From Apostichopus parvimensis (lineage: Eukaryota > Echinodermata > Holothuroidea > Aspidochirotida > Stichopodidae), in NCBI GenBank assembly GCA_000934455.1, contig KN883008.1:134106-166710 (forward strand): 32,605 nucleotides of DNA, in the 5' to 3' direction. The translations under genes and the position numbers were made by a program. Positions within the stretch are counted from its first letter, which is position 1, and the number at the start of each line of letters is the position of its first letter. Positions 1-9,507 of this stretch are shown piece after piece. The notes under the pieces were generated by a model. That model worked only from the letters and a program-made list of their open reading frames with translations, ran no database searches and was not told the origin of the DNA.

Positions 1-36
1 GATGGAAGAGAGCACATATTCTAACCATCCTACTCA

Positions 37-176
37 CATTTGTATACAATTACATTACATTTTCATACAATTACATTACATTTTTATACAATTATATTAC
101 ATTAACATACAATTACATTACATTTTACATAAAATTACATTACATTTACATACAACTACATTACATTTGCGTACAG
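37..176. repeat. 21-bp minisatellite, about 6.6 units
   Basis: Tandem array with consensus close to CATTTTCATACAATTACATTA. Units begin at 37, 58, 79, 100, 121 (22 bp), 143 and 164 (partial). The array is open in one plus-strand frame and so gives a repetitive Ile-Gln-Leu-His-Tyr-Ile pseudo-peptide. That peptide is a by-product of the repeat and not a gene. Confidence 0.9.
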
Positions 177-844
177 TTTCTACATATAGTTTGCGGGTTA
201 AACATTTGAAGTTGACAAGTTTTGTTCCGAAAGCGAACCTGAAGCAAACATTTCATAGATGCACACTTATAAATTTCTGTTATGTCTATCATGTTATTAA
301 ACATTATTCTAAATTTCTTCTTCAAGATTGCGATGCATCTCAACACAAATACACCACAGTTAGATGTGATACTGGCAACTTCACACCTCTTACGCAATTA
401 CAGATTAAGTGTCGCTGTTCATGATTTTAGGGTACTTTTAACTAGGTGACAGGATTTTAGAGGGCGCTCTTCGGGTATCGCAATAGACTCGACAGAGGAT
501 CTATTTGTGGGAAGCTTTGAGGTGACTTAGTAGTTTGCTCTCCCAAATAAGAATATTTTATAAAACTTAAAACGCTTGTATTAACATAGGTGAGTGACAT
601 AGGGGAGCTGAAAACATCACATTGAAAGAAAAAGGCGCCATTTTGGATAGCAGGATCTCCAATATAGGAGAGACACAATATAAGCATGTATATACTTCCT
701 ATACAGGAACGTTTTTCCCGACCTAGCCTGGTAGGATATAAAACATTAGTAAATAAGAATTGTCTTACCATTGGCTCTGAGGTGCTGCAGATAGCTGGGG
801 TATCCAACTGTCACACATCGAGAGGACTCATCGTGATGGTGAAA
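177..844. other. Non-coding stretch, no gene seen
   Basis: No splice-bounded exon or recognisable domain was found. A 116-codon open frame on the minus strand (457-807) matches no family I know and has low-complexity codon use. It may be part of the upstream end of the LINE relic that follows. Confidence 0.5.
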
Positions 845-1126
845 TAGTAAGGGGCCATATACTCGTCCGATTATCGTTCTACCAGGAAAAAATCAAAATC
901 CTTAAGAACGCCAGTCAACTCCATCCGAAGATCCATTTTATATCACCGATGATCTAACCAAAACCGTACTTAGCTGAGATACGTTAGCGGTCAAAGAAGG
1001 CGGCAGATCATTTTCCGACGGGAGTTGAGACTGCATTTTCGTAGGGCTGCTGGAGGAAGCCCGACGGTCGACCCTTCAAGTTCGTATAAAATTCGAAACT
1101 AGAGACATCTTTCAGTCTTTAGGCCT
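845..1126 (+). mobile_element. LINE ORF1-like relic (L1/Tx1 type)
   Basis: Broken coding sequence. Around 885-985, in two frames, there are stretches resembling the C-terminal part of L1/Tx1-type ORF1 (the transposase_22-like RNA-binding protein): a basic EKIKILKNA segment, then an ITDDLTKT segment typical of this family. Several in-frame stops and at least one frame change make it non-functional. It has the same orientation as the endonuclease and ORF2-end scraps at 1708-2640, so all are probably pieces of one old insertion. The assignment rests on motif memory only. Confidence 0.45.
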
Positions 1127-1418
1127 GGTTATCTGTTAATGTTTACATTGGATTTAATCTATACTCGCAGGCACCAAACTCTTATTTCCATTACAGTATG
1201 CCCTAGTCAGAGCATCTCGCCAACTAACCCTCTACGTCACCATAGATGTGTCGTTTTGATTCCGTCCTTCCGGTTCCCCTCTGCAGGGATTTACCACCGT
1301 CATCGGGATGGTTTGAATTTTTCTGCTTCTCTTTCCTCTTCTCTGCAACCTCCGTGTTACTTTGCAAGTTTAATTTCTCGCTCAATGACTGATTATCACA
1401 TGTACTTCTAAATGAAGT
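1127..1418. other. Spacer between LINE ORF1 scrap and SINE
   Basis: Holds no recognisable gene. Open frames here on both strands (1139-1411 plus, 1224-1460 minus) have Ser/Leu-rich, unconvincing translations. It may be decayed LINE sequence between ORF1 and ORF2. Confidence 0.4.
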
Positions 1419-1638
1419 ACGCCGGTGCCTTCCAATCATAAGGTCCCGAGTTCGAGTCACTCCAAGATTAATATATGTCGTCCAGTTACAGAGTTGTTGA
1501 CAATTGACAATTCATAATCATGGACGTTAAATATGAATGTAAGAGACTGACTTCGGTCAGCTTGCGTCTTTGATAAGCCAACGAGGCTTCTTCGCGAGTT
1601 CCTGCTTGCAGGAGGATCTAAAATACATACATACATAC
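1419..1638 (+). mobile_element. tRNA-derived SINE, copy 1 (5'-truncated)
   Basis: Nearly identical to 28531-28750, with about a dozen differences over roughly 220 bp by eye. A perfect RNA polymerase III box B (GTTCGAGTC, 1450-1458) shows descent from a tRNA. The box A half of the tRNA head, present in copy 2, is missing here. The body contains three small inverted repeats (1547-1560, 1575-1589, 1600-1613), and the element ends in a (ATAC)n tail at about 1622-1638. It lies between the ORF1 and ORF2 scraps of a LINE relic. Confidence 0.88.
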
Positions 1639-1707
1639 TTGAACAACACCTTCTACAGTCTAAAAGTTTATGGAACACAGCTGTTCTTGTGTACAAGATA
1701 CATCACC

Positions 1708-1965
1708 ATGGAGAAGGATTTAAATATTTTCTCTTTTAGTGCTCGGGGTCTCAGAGAGGTTAAGAAACGGAGACAATTGTTCGACTATCTTTCATAGACG
1801 GAAGCCTGACATAACTATTCTACAGGAAACGCACAGCTGCATCAACGATACCTTTAAAGAATGGGGAGGAATTTGTTTAAATCTGCCATGAAAACCAATC
1901 TCAGCCGCGGTGTTTGCATCCTCTTTAATCCTCAACTGGACTTTCAAAATTATAAAACAGTGTAA
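1708..1965 (+). mobile_element. LINE ORF2 relic: start of APE-type endonuclease
   Basis: ATG at 1708 opens a frame with the typical start of an L1/Tx1-type ORF2 endonuclease (NIFSFSARGLR, then KKRRQLFDYL). The frame stops at 1795-1797 because of an apparent one-base gain in the T-run near 1790. The expected continuation, ITILQETH with the conserved catalytic-site glutamate context, follows in the next frame. The frame then returns at about 1888 (SRGVCILFNPQLDF) and stops at 1963-1965. Two compensating shifts and the loss of everything downstream make this a dead copy. Confidence 0.72.
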
Positions 1966-1983
1966 ATAACAGTGTAAATAAGG

Positions 1984-2640
1984 ATGTTTCATTATTGTTC
2001 ATGTCGAGGTTCATGTGCGTTTATACCGAAGAGTTGGAGAGGGGCTGCTTGCGTTAGAAATAATATTAATAATGACAACATCATTTTATTCAATGAAGTT
2101 CTAAAAGACTCATCATGCAGTTTTTCAACTAGTTTACAAACGCTATTTGCGTCGTCTGTCAGCTTGCATACCAACGGCCATTGAAAAGTGGAATGCGACC
2201 TTCACCAATTTAACCTCCAAAAACTGGCATCGTTTTTCTTAAAATATCGTATTACACTGTCCCTGAGGCTAAGCTTCAATTTTTTTCAGTTCAAATGTAT
2301 TCAAAGAATTGTTGTGACGAATATGCTTCTTTCATTGATGGGTAAAAGTGATTCCGATCTTTTTACTTTCTGTACAATTGAAACTGAGATTATTGAGCCC
2401 TTGTTTTGGAAATATCCCGTTATTTGCCTTTTTTTCTAAATGTTGAAATATGTTCCTTAAGAAGCAGTTCTTTCTTTATCAAAGCAGGATATCTGTTTTG
2501 GTTACAACAACGGGAGGGGACATCTCTAAAATGTTCTCATACTTCATATGAAAGTACTATATTTATGATTGCAAATGAAATGAACGAAATCCAAAAATTG
2601 ATGAGTTTTTCTTTAAATTCAAATTCAAATTCATAATTAG
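1984..2640 (+). mobile_element. LINE ORF2 relic: C-terminal end after reverse transcriptase
   Basis: In two frames the sequence reads like the extreme C-terminus of L1/Tx1-like ORF2 proteins: TAIEKWNATF near 2174, then LKYRITLSL, FQFKCIQRIVVTN and a degenerate Cys/His motif (TFCTIETEIIEPLFW) up to about 2412. The canonical zinc-finger-like residues are partly lost. The whole reverse transcriptase core, expected between this and the endonuclease scrap ending at 1965, is missing, so the LINE has a large internal deletion. The segment to 2640 is probably the decayed end of the same element. Confidence 0.68.
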
Positions 2641-3651
2641 TATTGAAAGGCTCAATTATTTAATAAACTTGCAGATCATGGAAACATAAAGTTACTTTTG
2701 TGGAGCTGTGGCACGCCTTATCCTAATGTCCTGATTTATTCAATTAGTTTTTTTTCGATTCTGTTTCCTTTACCCTATCTGTTTTGCTATACGTGTACAT
2801 ATCCTCGCAAAGTGTTGTTCCGTGTTTAAATATACTTAAAAAATGAAGAATTTATGTTACGAATCATAAGCAAATCTGTGATCACAAGTTGACGATAAAT
2901 AAATGGAGGAAAAAAAAACATAGGTGAGTCAATAATTCTTAACTCAACGGCACCCATTCTTCCCCCAGTCTTCAAATTGCTAACTTACTATATTATTCAG
3001 TTTGAACATTTATTTCTTCAATTCGTCAGGCAAAAATATTTCCTTAAAATGTTTCATTTTGATTCACTTTATCGTATGACGTGTTATACCTCTCTCTCGT
3101 TAGGAAATGATGAAATTCCTTTCAATTTCTCTTTTGTTCTTTTATTTTTCCTTTAAATACCCTATATGAAAGACATGGTTACTTCAGTATATCCCTCACC
3201 CCCCCCCCCCACCCTCCTTCCCACTCTCAACAGAGAAGACACCAGAAGCTATTACATTAAGGGTCGAAACCTTGCAGAAGAACCAAAAATAATCATGAAC
3301 ACTGCCATTATATTTGTGGAGCATACAACTTTTCCTAATACCATCCTCCTTCAGAATTCTTTAAAGGACCAGTGCATCTGATTATGTGCGATTTTAATTG
3401 TGACTTCTTCAGCATAAGGCAAATGTACAGCCCGATGGGATCAGTCTTGGAAGTTTTCAATGAAAGACTGAAGTATTTTATAAATTTTGGTGCATGGGCT
3501 CCAGCGTTAACTCATAAACACATCTTCCAAATTTTAATATTCCAGCTTTAGTATCATAATTGTTTCACAATTTCAGGATATATATAAAAGTACACAATCA
3601 ATCTGATATATTACGTTGCCTCTCTTCGAAGTGAACGTTCCCTCACCAATT
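2641..3651. other. Intergenic sequence downstream of the UGT gene
   Basis: No exon seen. It contains a C12 run (3199-3210) and AT-rich unique sequence. TTTAAT at 3533-3538 reads ATTAAA on the minus strand, about 115 bases past the UGT stop codon, and is a candidate polyadenylation signal for that gene. Confidence 0.5.
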
Positions 3652-3934
3652 TCAATCCGTTTTACTCTTCTTACCGCAGCACGACTTGAAGAAACATCCA
3701 AAAATAAGCCTACCGATACGGTAAATTATATACAGAACTAACGACACACATAGCAGAAGAAATCCATAAACATCCCACAAATTAAGTTGAATAAAGTTCA
3801 AATCATGTACAGGAGATCGCAAATGGTCAGCGCCATGTTTGAGAACATGCTCTATCCAAAATGCTGCCCTCTCGCGTGGAGTGTCCGGTCGATCACGGAA
3901 TATTTCTGAGATAACTTTAACATTCTTCCGGTAT
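3652..3934 (-). CDS. UGT exon 4: C-terminus, membrane anchor, ER-retrieval tail
   Basis: 283 bases, residues 433-526 plus stop. The acceptor TTGCTAG is weak-looking, but it is the one that gives the expected KYRKNVKVISEI reading and the correct phase. The exon contains the family motif ERAAFWIEHV, the pre-membrane HDLNFIQ segment, one transmembrane helix and the cytosolic KKSKTD end. Confidence 0.92.
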
Positions 3935-6900
3935 CTAGCAAGATGAACGAAATACCAAAAAAAAAGTTGGTTTGTATCAAAATAGGTATTGTTGCACATT
4001 ATGAAGGTTATCAGATGTTTGCTTTTCCTAGAGGGTAGGAGGGTGTGTGTGGATGACCGGGGGGGGGGGGGTTGATGGTGGTGGGTGTCGTCGGAGATTG
4101 ATTGAGGAGTAGGCTATAAGACGTTTTTTTTGTCTTAGAAGCTTCACCTATATCAGAGCCAGCAACGGAAAGGGGCAAGACCTTTCGTTACTCCTATTGT
4201 ACTCCTATCTGTCAGCCACTCTCTTCTCTACCATCACGATATGTGCGGTTAAATGTTACGTAATACTGACAAATGAATCGATCCGCACGTACACCTTGTA
4301 CGAATGTCTTGTCGGACATGCTACAACAACCATGAAATAAATAGTAGAATTCGATACTGCACCAGAAAGACATCATATCTTGTTTTTTCTTGTTCACGCC
4401 AAATGGTACCCATGGTGATTTTATCAACTTTGTAGCACCTTTGCAAAAAAGAAGGCAACCATTTGACTTTCTAACAAAGTAAACCTTCAAAGAAACAATT
4501 TAACAACCTATATCCAACTCGCTCCCCCCTCCCCCCCCCACCCCTTACCCTTCATTTCCACCCCGTCATCTAACTTACTTTGCATCGGTCAGAATGGTCG
4601 TTATGACCTCCACGACAGATTCACTAGTGATCTTGGTCACATCAAGCTTCAAACCGACCTCTCTTTCCACTACCCTCTGAGCAACGTCTGGTTGGTCACC
4701 GAATAACGGCATCACTAGAAGGGGTACAGCATGGTAAATTGCTTCGTAAAGACCATTGTTACCTCCCTGGTAGAAAAATAGTCTTGTTTTGTTGTGACCT
4801 ACAGAGACATTGATGAAGAAATATCGTTTGAAAAAAAGATAAATCGTAAATTATTGGAGGTAAGTTGTTCTTTATAAATGTGTAACTTCCCTAATAGGTA
4901 AGTTATTCTCTATACATGTTTAACTTACCTAATAGGTAAGTTTCTCTCTGTATATGTGTAACTTACCTAATAGATCGTTCTGAGGTAACCAAGACATCGT
5001 TTTCACAGTTTCTGGCATATCTGTAGCTTCAGCTTTGTTCTTCCACTGCCAGATAACCTTTTGAGGCAGCTTAGAAAACGCATCTTGGAAAAGTTTCACC
5101 AAGTCGTCGGGAAGATGACTGACATAACTTCCCAGGGCGAAAATGATGACACCGTGGTCCCCGGATGATTGCATGAATTCTTCAAGATCCTGATATGACG
5201 AGATATGTATACATTGACGTCGGTAAATAACATTGTACATACAGCAATGATAAGAGAGTAAAAAAATAATCCTATATATGTTGTCCTCTTACAGGCCAAA
5301 AAAATGGTGAAAACATAAAAATAAAAAAAAATAATGGGAAATGAATCTTAATATATTGTAGACCGTTCGCAATATACTGCTAGCAATCCAGGTTGTATTC
5401 ATACCCCACTTTTAATTTTGATTGAGAAGTATTTGAGGCCCATCAATGACTCAACAGTCAGATGTAACACAAACCTCAAAATGAAAACATTAAAAATGTT
5501 TTGGCCCCAAATAACATATTTACGGTACATCAAAATTTGGTGAAGGACAAATGTTGTGTGGCGTCGTCATCAAATGGAGATTTGTTTGTCCATATACTTT
5601 GGTTGAGTCATTAAAATTGACAAAAACTATGGATTAACATTAACATGTTAGCATACACCGAGGAGGTGACGTCATCATCAAATTAGCTTTTAAATGAGTC
5701 TTCCGGAGATATAGCATATTTGTAAAGTTGAAAATCACAAAACCGGAAGAGATATAGAAACGTTACCAGCTCTCAAAGTATTTATTATATTTCTTGGACT
5801 ATAATGTATACCAAGACTGAAATTCTGCCAAAGGTAATTTCTTGTTGGGTGTATATATATGCTAGGTCTTACAATACGAAGAAGGTGAGTGGTGGATGGT
5901 GGCGTGAAAGAGTAATACAGTAGGCTTTACCGGTTATTTTCAGCGCGTTTCCTATAGGGAGGTAGGATGTTCAAATATACTGAGTGAGTCAGATGCGTTC
6001 ACAGAAAATGTGCTTACTCGTCTTTTAGTAAGATGTTATACCTTTAATGAGTAGGGATGCACCTCAACTCGTAGTGCGACTCATATTTCACAAAATATGC
6101 GCATACATGTATTTGCAAATTTTAATCAGTACTGAAAATACATGGGGCAATGTGTACAGATGCTAGACGCCGAATTCTAAACTTACGAATGCATTGAGTT
6201 TCGATACTTCCTTAATGCTTACAATAAACGATGTGAACGAATTTACTCATCGTGAGTAGATTAAGAATGTTGTAGTTGGTCGAAATGCTAACGTGACACG
6301 TACATTTACAGATTGTTTCCAAGTATTAAGAGTGATCAACTAGTGATTCTACAACTCTACATAGCGATTAAACTACCCGCCTCGTAATTGTGCGAACTGC
6401 CTTTCGTAGAAGTACTGCCCACCATATATCGATACCATTCAGTTAGTACTATGTAGTACCAGAGCGACGCAACGACCAGGACATGCACGATAAGACACAA
6501 CTGCTCCTTCTAATTTGCGGACATATTTGATGATATTTTGGAAAATCAAGGTAAGTTGTCATGTGCTTTGTTTTAGTGCTATGATGTATGCTATATTTAA
6601 GTAGTTAAAATCAATATTTTCTATCTTTGATGCAATTATCACATTATTCTGAACATCTTCTACTGATCATTAGCGGGAGAGGCCTCGTGTTAAACTCTGC
6701 GGTTAGCCTAACGTATTGAGTCCCACTTATGGTTCAACTACAAATATTACTAACAACATGATCATCACACGACTACTGGCATACTGTATGCTATGGAAGC
6801 AATCTCCATAGGCCTAAGCAATTTACGTTAAGTTTGACGTTTTCTTTGCACTGCAGCAATGCACTGCATTGAACGTATATAGGATCCAAGTGCATATTAT

Positions 6901-9507
6901 AAGTGATACTGTAATAAGCCCGCCAGCTTAGGCCTACACGTACTGCCCAAGTTATAAAAGTAGTATGTGAAAGTATTGGACACAATATTATGATGTGATT
7001 GGTGTGGTAACTACTGTGAATTGAACAATGTAGGCCTTCTTTTTAGGGTTAGGGTTAGGGTCCCTAACCCTAGCAATCTACTCATATTTTAATAGTCTGT
7101 GATTTCTTATGACCAGAAGAAGGAGAAGTTCAATAACTATATTGATAGACTCGTGGTCAATAGGAATATTTCATTGAGAGGCATAGAAAATCTGTGTAAG
7201 AAAACTAATAACAGCCTATTCATTTTTCTCCAGATCTGAGATGTGCAGCGACTCTTCTACTTTTACCAGCCTTCCTTAAGGAAAACATTAACAGTGTGTT
7301 TGTTCTGGACAATCAGGTAACCTAAACAGCTTCTAGATAGTTTATTGGGGACTAGCATCTCTTATTTTCTGTGTTCTGAAGTTCTTATACTGCTCATATA
7401 ATTACATCATGATAGCATCAGTTGTTGAAGGATTAAATTGGTTCTGTGATTTTAAGGAAAAACATAAAGTGGTTTAGCAGTGTGAGCATGTGAGGAGATG
7501 ACATCAATCTTGCTTGATTAAAGTTCACTTTTGGTAGAAAAGGGGGTAACTTTTACAGCTTATATCTTGAGAACTACACTGGGAATTGAATAGAATTTTT
7601 ACCAGTTTGGTTAGATTACTTTGTCTTTAGCATATCAAAATAAATATAGAGGGCTGGACCCCATTTTATCATTCAGATTCAGAATCATTTTTCCCCAGCA
7701 GGACTGTCTTCACAAGCTGTGTATTTTCAACTACATTTCTTAAACTTGCAAGTGCATTAATATTGTGTTGCTCTTTTCAGATTGACAACGTCGGGCCTCT
7801 CTCCTCAGCGCCATGTCTCATTGGGTCAGGACCGAATCACCTAAGTGCAAAACACATTCAGATTAAGGCGGAGAACGAAGTTGTGTGTGAAGTAGACTTA
7901 ATCATGGAAGGGTTTGAATGCTTGATTGCTTCCTTTTATACATTCAACATCAGCTTCCCAAGGAAAAGTAACAAGACTTTATTTTTCCTGGATTTGTTAT
8001 TGGGCTTTAAATCCAAAAAGATCCCAAGTCTGTTGCAACTTTCGTAACAAAAAACATGGTATTTGTGGTTTGAGATGTTGGAATTTAAAAGTGTTCTTTA
8101 CGAGTTCAATAAAGTGAGAAATAAACTCTAAATTTCTCTTTGTTATCATCGCTCATCTGTGTATATCTACTAACTACCATATCAGTACTATAAATATGTA
8201 TTAGTAAGTTTACATACCTTACCATGTAATGTTACTACTTTGGTTAGTGAAATCAGGGACAACACTGAAAGCAGTACTTTCACTATCTGCCTAGTAAATG
8301 TATACATTTAAACTAGTAAATCAACTCGTCCGAATCAGTATCTTTACTCAATACCGGCAAGTATAAATACTACCACGGATAGTAAAATCAGGGATCTAAG
8401 TTTACTCGCATTTGTGAGTACTTGTGTTTTCTGTGTTGGTTTGTGCGGTATAACTATGGAAAGGCTCAATAATTAGTCGCTCTTTTAGTTGGTTAGGGAA
8501 GTATGCTGTTCTACGAAAGCAAAACAAAACAGTAAATTATTATGTGTCTCTTGCGCAGTGGCCATCATTGTCTGGTTAAAACCTTATTATAAACACAAGT
8601 AAGTATCACACATAGGCCTATGTCTTTATTACTCTTTAACATACATACATACATCAGAAAGAGGATTTGAAGGATTTGTGATAACCCCTCCAACCAATGC
8701 AAGGTTGGGCAGGACCGGTATCCGCTGATCAATAACCGGATCGGATGATGCCAGGACAAAAGATGTTGTTTCGAGACTTTCTTTCCAACTTTTATTGATG
8801 TTGAATTTTTCACGAATATTGTCAAGTTCACTCCTCTGTGTTAAGAATATTTCATGGATAATGATCAAAGCCACATTTTGCACTTTGTTGATGAAGCTCA
8901 TTTTCACTGGTAAACCAAAACCACTTTCAGCCACTAAAGCTGGATTTAGTGGGTTGCCATGGAAGCGAAGAAATCCAGCCACCAGAGCAGGTGGAATGAA
9001 GGACACTTTTGTGATGTTCAAGTACTCTGCTAACAATGCCGTGCACGGCCAAGCTGGGTCATACACGATCATATCAAAATCATGCCTGTTGAATCGTGAT
9101 ATCACTTCCGGTTGAAAGAGCGATTCACAATCGGAAGACAATTCCTTCAAAATATCTGCCAGACACTGTATGCTCCCTTTTAAAGACCCTCCTTTCAGAA
9201 CGTTTATTGCAAGCGGTTCAAACCGCTTTTCTACTTCTTCCTTGCTTTTACCTGTTGGTATAACTTCGAAGTCGAATAGCTTTGAGTGTAATGGATGCGT
9301 GCTTCGAGATATGAATGTGTCACTTATGATAAATGTAACGGAGATGTCTCTTTCCACCAGAGCTTCCCCGATAGCTGATGCCGCGGTGTAATGGCTTCCC
9401 TCTCCCATTCCATTAAAGAATAACACCTTATAAGAATAACTCACGCTGAAACAACATGATGCTAGAACAAGACAACAAAGGACGGGAACCGAGTTAGATT
9501 TTTCCAT
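3652..9507 (-). CDS. UGT: UDP-glucuronosyltransferase-like enzyme, four exons, 526 aa
   Basis: Join on the minus strand: 9507-8653, 5189-4967, 4798-4579, 3934-3652. All introns are GT-AG, with phases 0, 1 and 2, and the join gives an unbroken 526-residue protein, the usual family length (about 530). UGTs (GT1 family) transfer a sugar from a UDP-sugar to lipophilic acceptors in the ER lumen. Residues 1-25 form a signal peptide. The acceptor domain carries His39 (GSHY context) and Asp150 (VYDPA), matching the catalytic His-Asp pair. The donor domain has WLPQNDLLGH (352-361), GGNNG-YEA (371-379) and the DQ pair at 394-395. Residue 370 is Gln where most family members have the phosphate-contacting His. 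N-glycosylation sequons lie at Asn164, Asn238 and Asn362. A membrane helix (about 487-506) precedes a basic tail ending KSKTD, a KxKxx ER-retrieval signal. The subfamily cannot be named from sequence alone. ATG 9505-9507 is chosen because the signal peptide follows it. Confidence 0.95.
4059..4071. repeat. G13 homopolymer in UGT intron 3
   Basis: Run of 13 G on the plus strand inside the 644-base third UGT intron, followed by GT-rich sequence. It reads as C13 in the UGT transcript. Run length may be inexact in any assembly. Confidence 0.7.
4579..4798 (-). CDS. UGT exon 3: UGT signature region
   Basis: 220 bases, residues 360-433 (phase 1 in, phase 2 out), acceptor TCTCTGTAG, donor GTAAGT. It carries the signature segment with the sequence YQGGNNG in place of the common THGG-N-G pattern, then LFGDQPD. 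It completes the glycine split by intron 2 and the lysine split by intron 3. Confidence 0.92.
4858..4971. repeat. Three 38-bp tandem units spanning the UGT exon-2 donor
   Basis: Units 4858-4895, 4896-4933 and 4934-4971 are each 38 bases, start AGGTAAGTT and end TTACCTAAT (TTCCCTAAT in the first). Each junction makes a near-perfect 21-base palindrome of the type AACTTACCTAATAGGTAAGTT. On the minus strand the third unit contains the working exon-2 donor. The second unit repeats it at 4928. In the first unit the GT has become GG. Confidence 0.9.
4967..5189 (-). CDS. UGT exon 2: start of UDP-sugar-binding domain
   Basis: 223 bases, residues 286-360 (phase 0 in, phase 1 out). It opens after TCATATCAG with DLEEFMQSSG and contains the GVIIFALGS strand and SWLPQNDLL. 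The donor GTAAGT (4966-4961) lies in the third unit of a 38-bp tandem repeat. Confidence 0.93.
7043..7072. repeat. Head-to-head interstitial telomeric motif
   Basis: Three TTAGGG units (7043-7060), a single T, then CCCTAACCCTA (7062-7072). The two halves face each other and can form a hairpin. The motif lies in UGT intron 1, between the two coding features on opposite strands. Confidence 0.85.
7234..8047 (+). CDS. 3' end of an expanded uncharacterised animal gene (SAMD3-like family), nested antisense in UGT intron 1
   Basis: Two well-bounded exons: 7234-7316 (acceptor TTTCTCCAG, donor GTAACC) and 7781-8047 (acceptor CTCTTTTCAG, stop TAA 8045-8047), joined in phase 0. They encode about 115 residues containing ALLLLPAFLKE-like and APCLIGSG segments and ending with an ASFYTFNISFPRKSNKT region. 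This order of segments recalls the C-terminus of a large fish and invertebrate family often labelled uncharacterised or sterile-alpha-motif-protein-3-like. The function is unknown. Upstream, a donor at 6551 (GTAAGT) closes a short frame in the right phase (6514-6550), but TAA lies directly before it and no acceptor or start codon is visible there. The gene is therefore either 5'-truncated or has a start I cannot see. Two AATAAA signals follow the stop. Confidence 0.55.
8108..8125 (+). terminator. Paired AATAAA polyadenylation signals
   Basis: AATAAA at 8108-8113 and 8120-8125, about 60-75 bases after the TAA of the nested plus-strand gene. They support a real transcript end there. Confidence 0.55.
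8653..9507 (-). CDS. UGT exon 1: signal peptide and acceptor-binding domain
   Basis: 855 bases, residues 1-285. It ends in phase 0 at GAT followed by the donor GTATGT. The donor lies inside a (GTAT)n microsatellite, so further GT dinucleotides follow every 4 bases. It encodes the signal peptide, His39, the Asp150 region and the variable acceptor-binding part, as exon 1 does in vertebrate UGTs. Confidence 0.93.

Noticed and set aside
457..807. 116-codon minus-strand open frame
   Set aside because: No start context, splice borders or family resemblance; it lies next to decayed LINE sequence.
4929..5240. UGT exon 2 extended past both splice sites
   Set aside because: The extra residues at each end are intron sequence; the bounded exon 4967-5189 restores the family alignment and phase.
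5980..8430. ACTCG/AGTACT-rich segments on either side of the nested plus-strand gene as a pair of long inverted repeats
   Set aside because: Only short scattered words match when one side is reverse-complemented; no continuous alignment was found.
8795..9115. 106-codon plus-strand open frame
   Set aside because: It is the antisense shadow of UGT exon 1, whose coding reading is certain.
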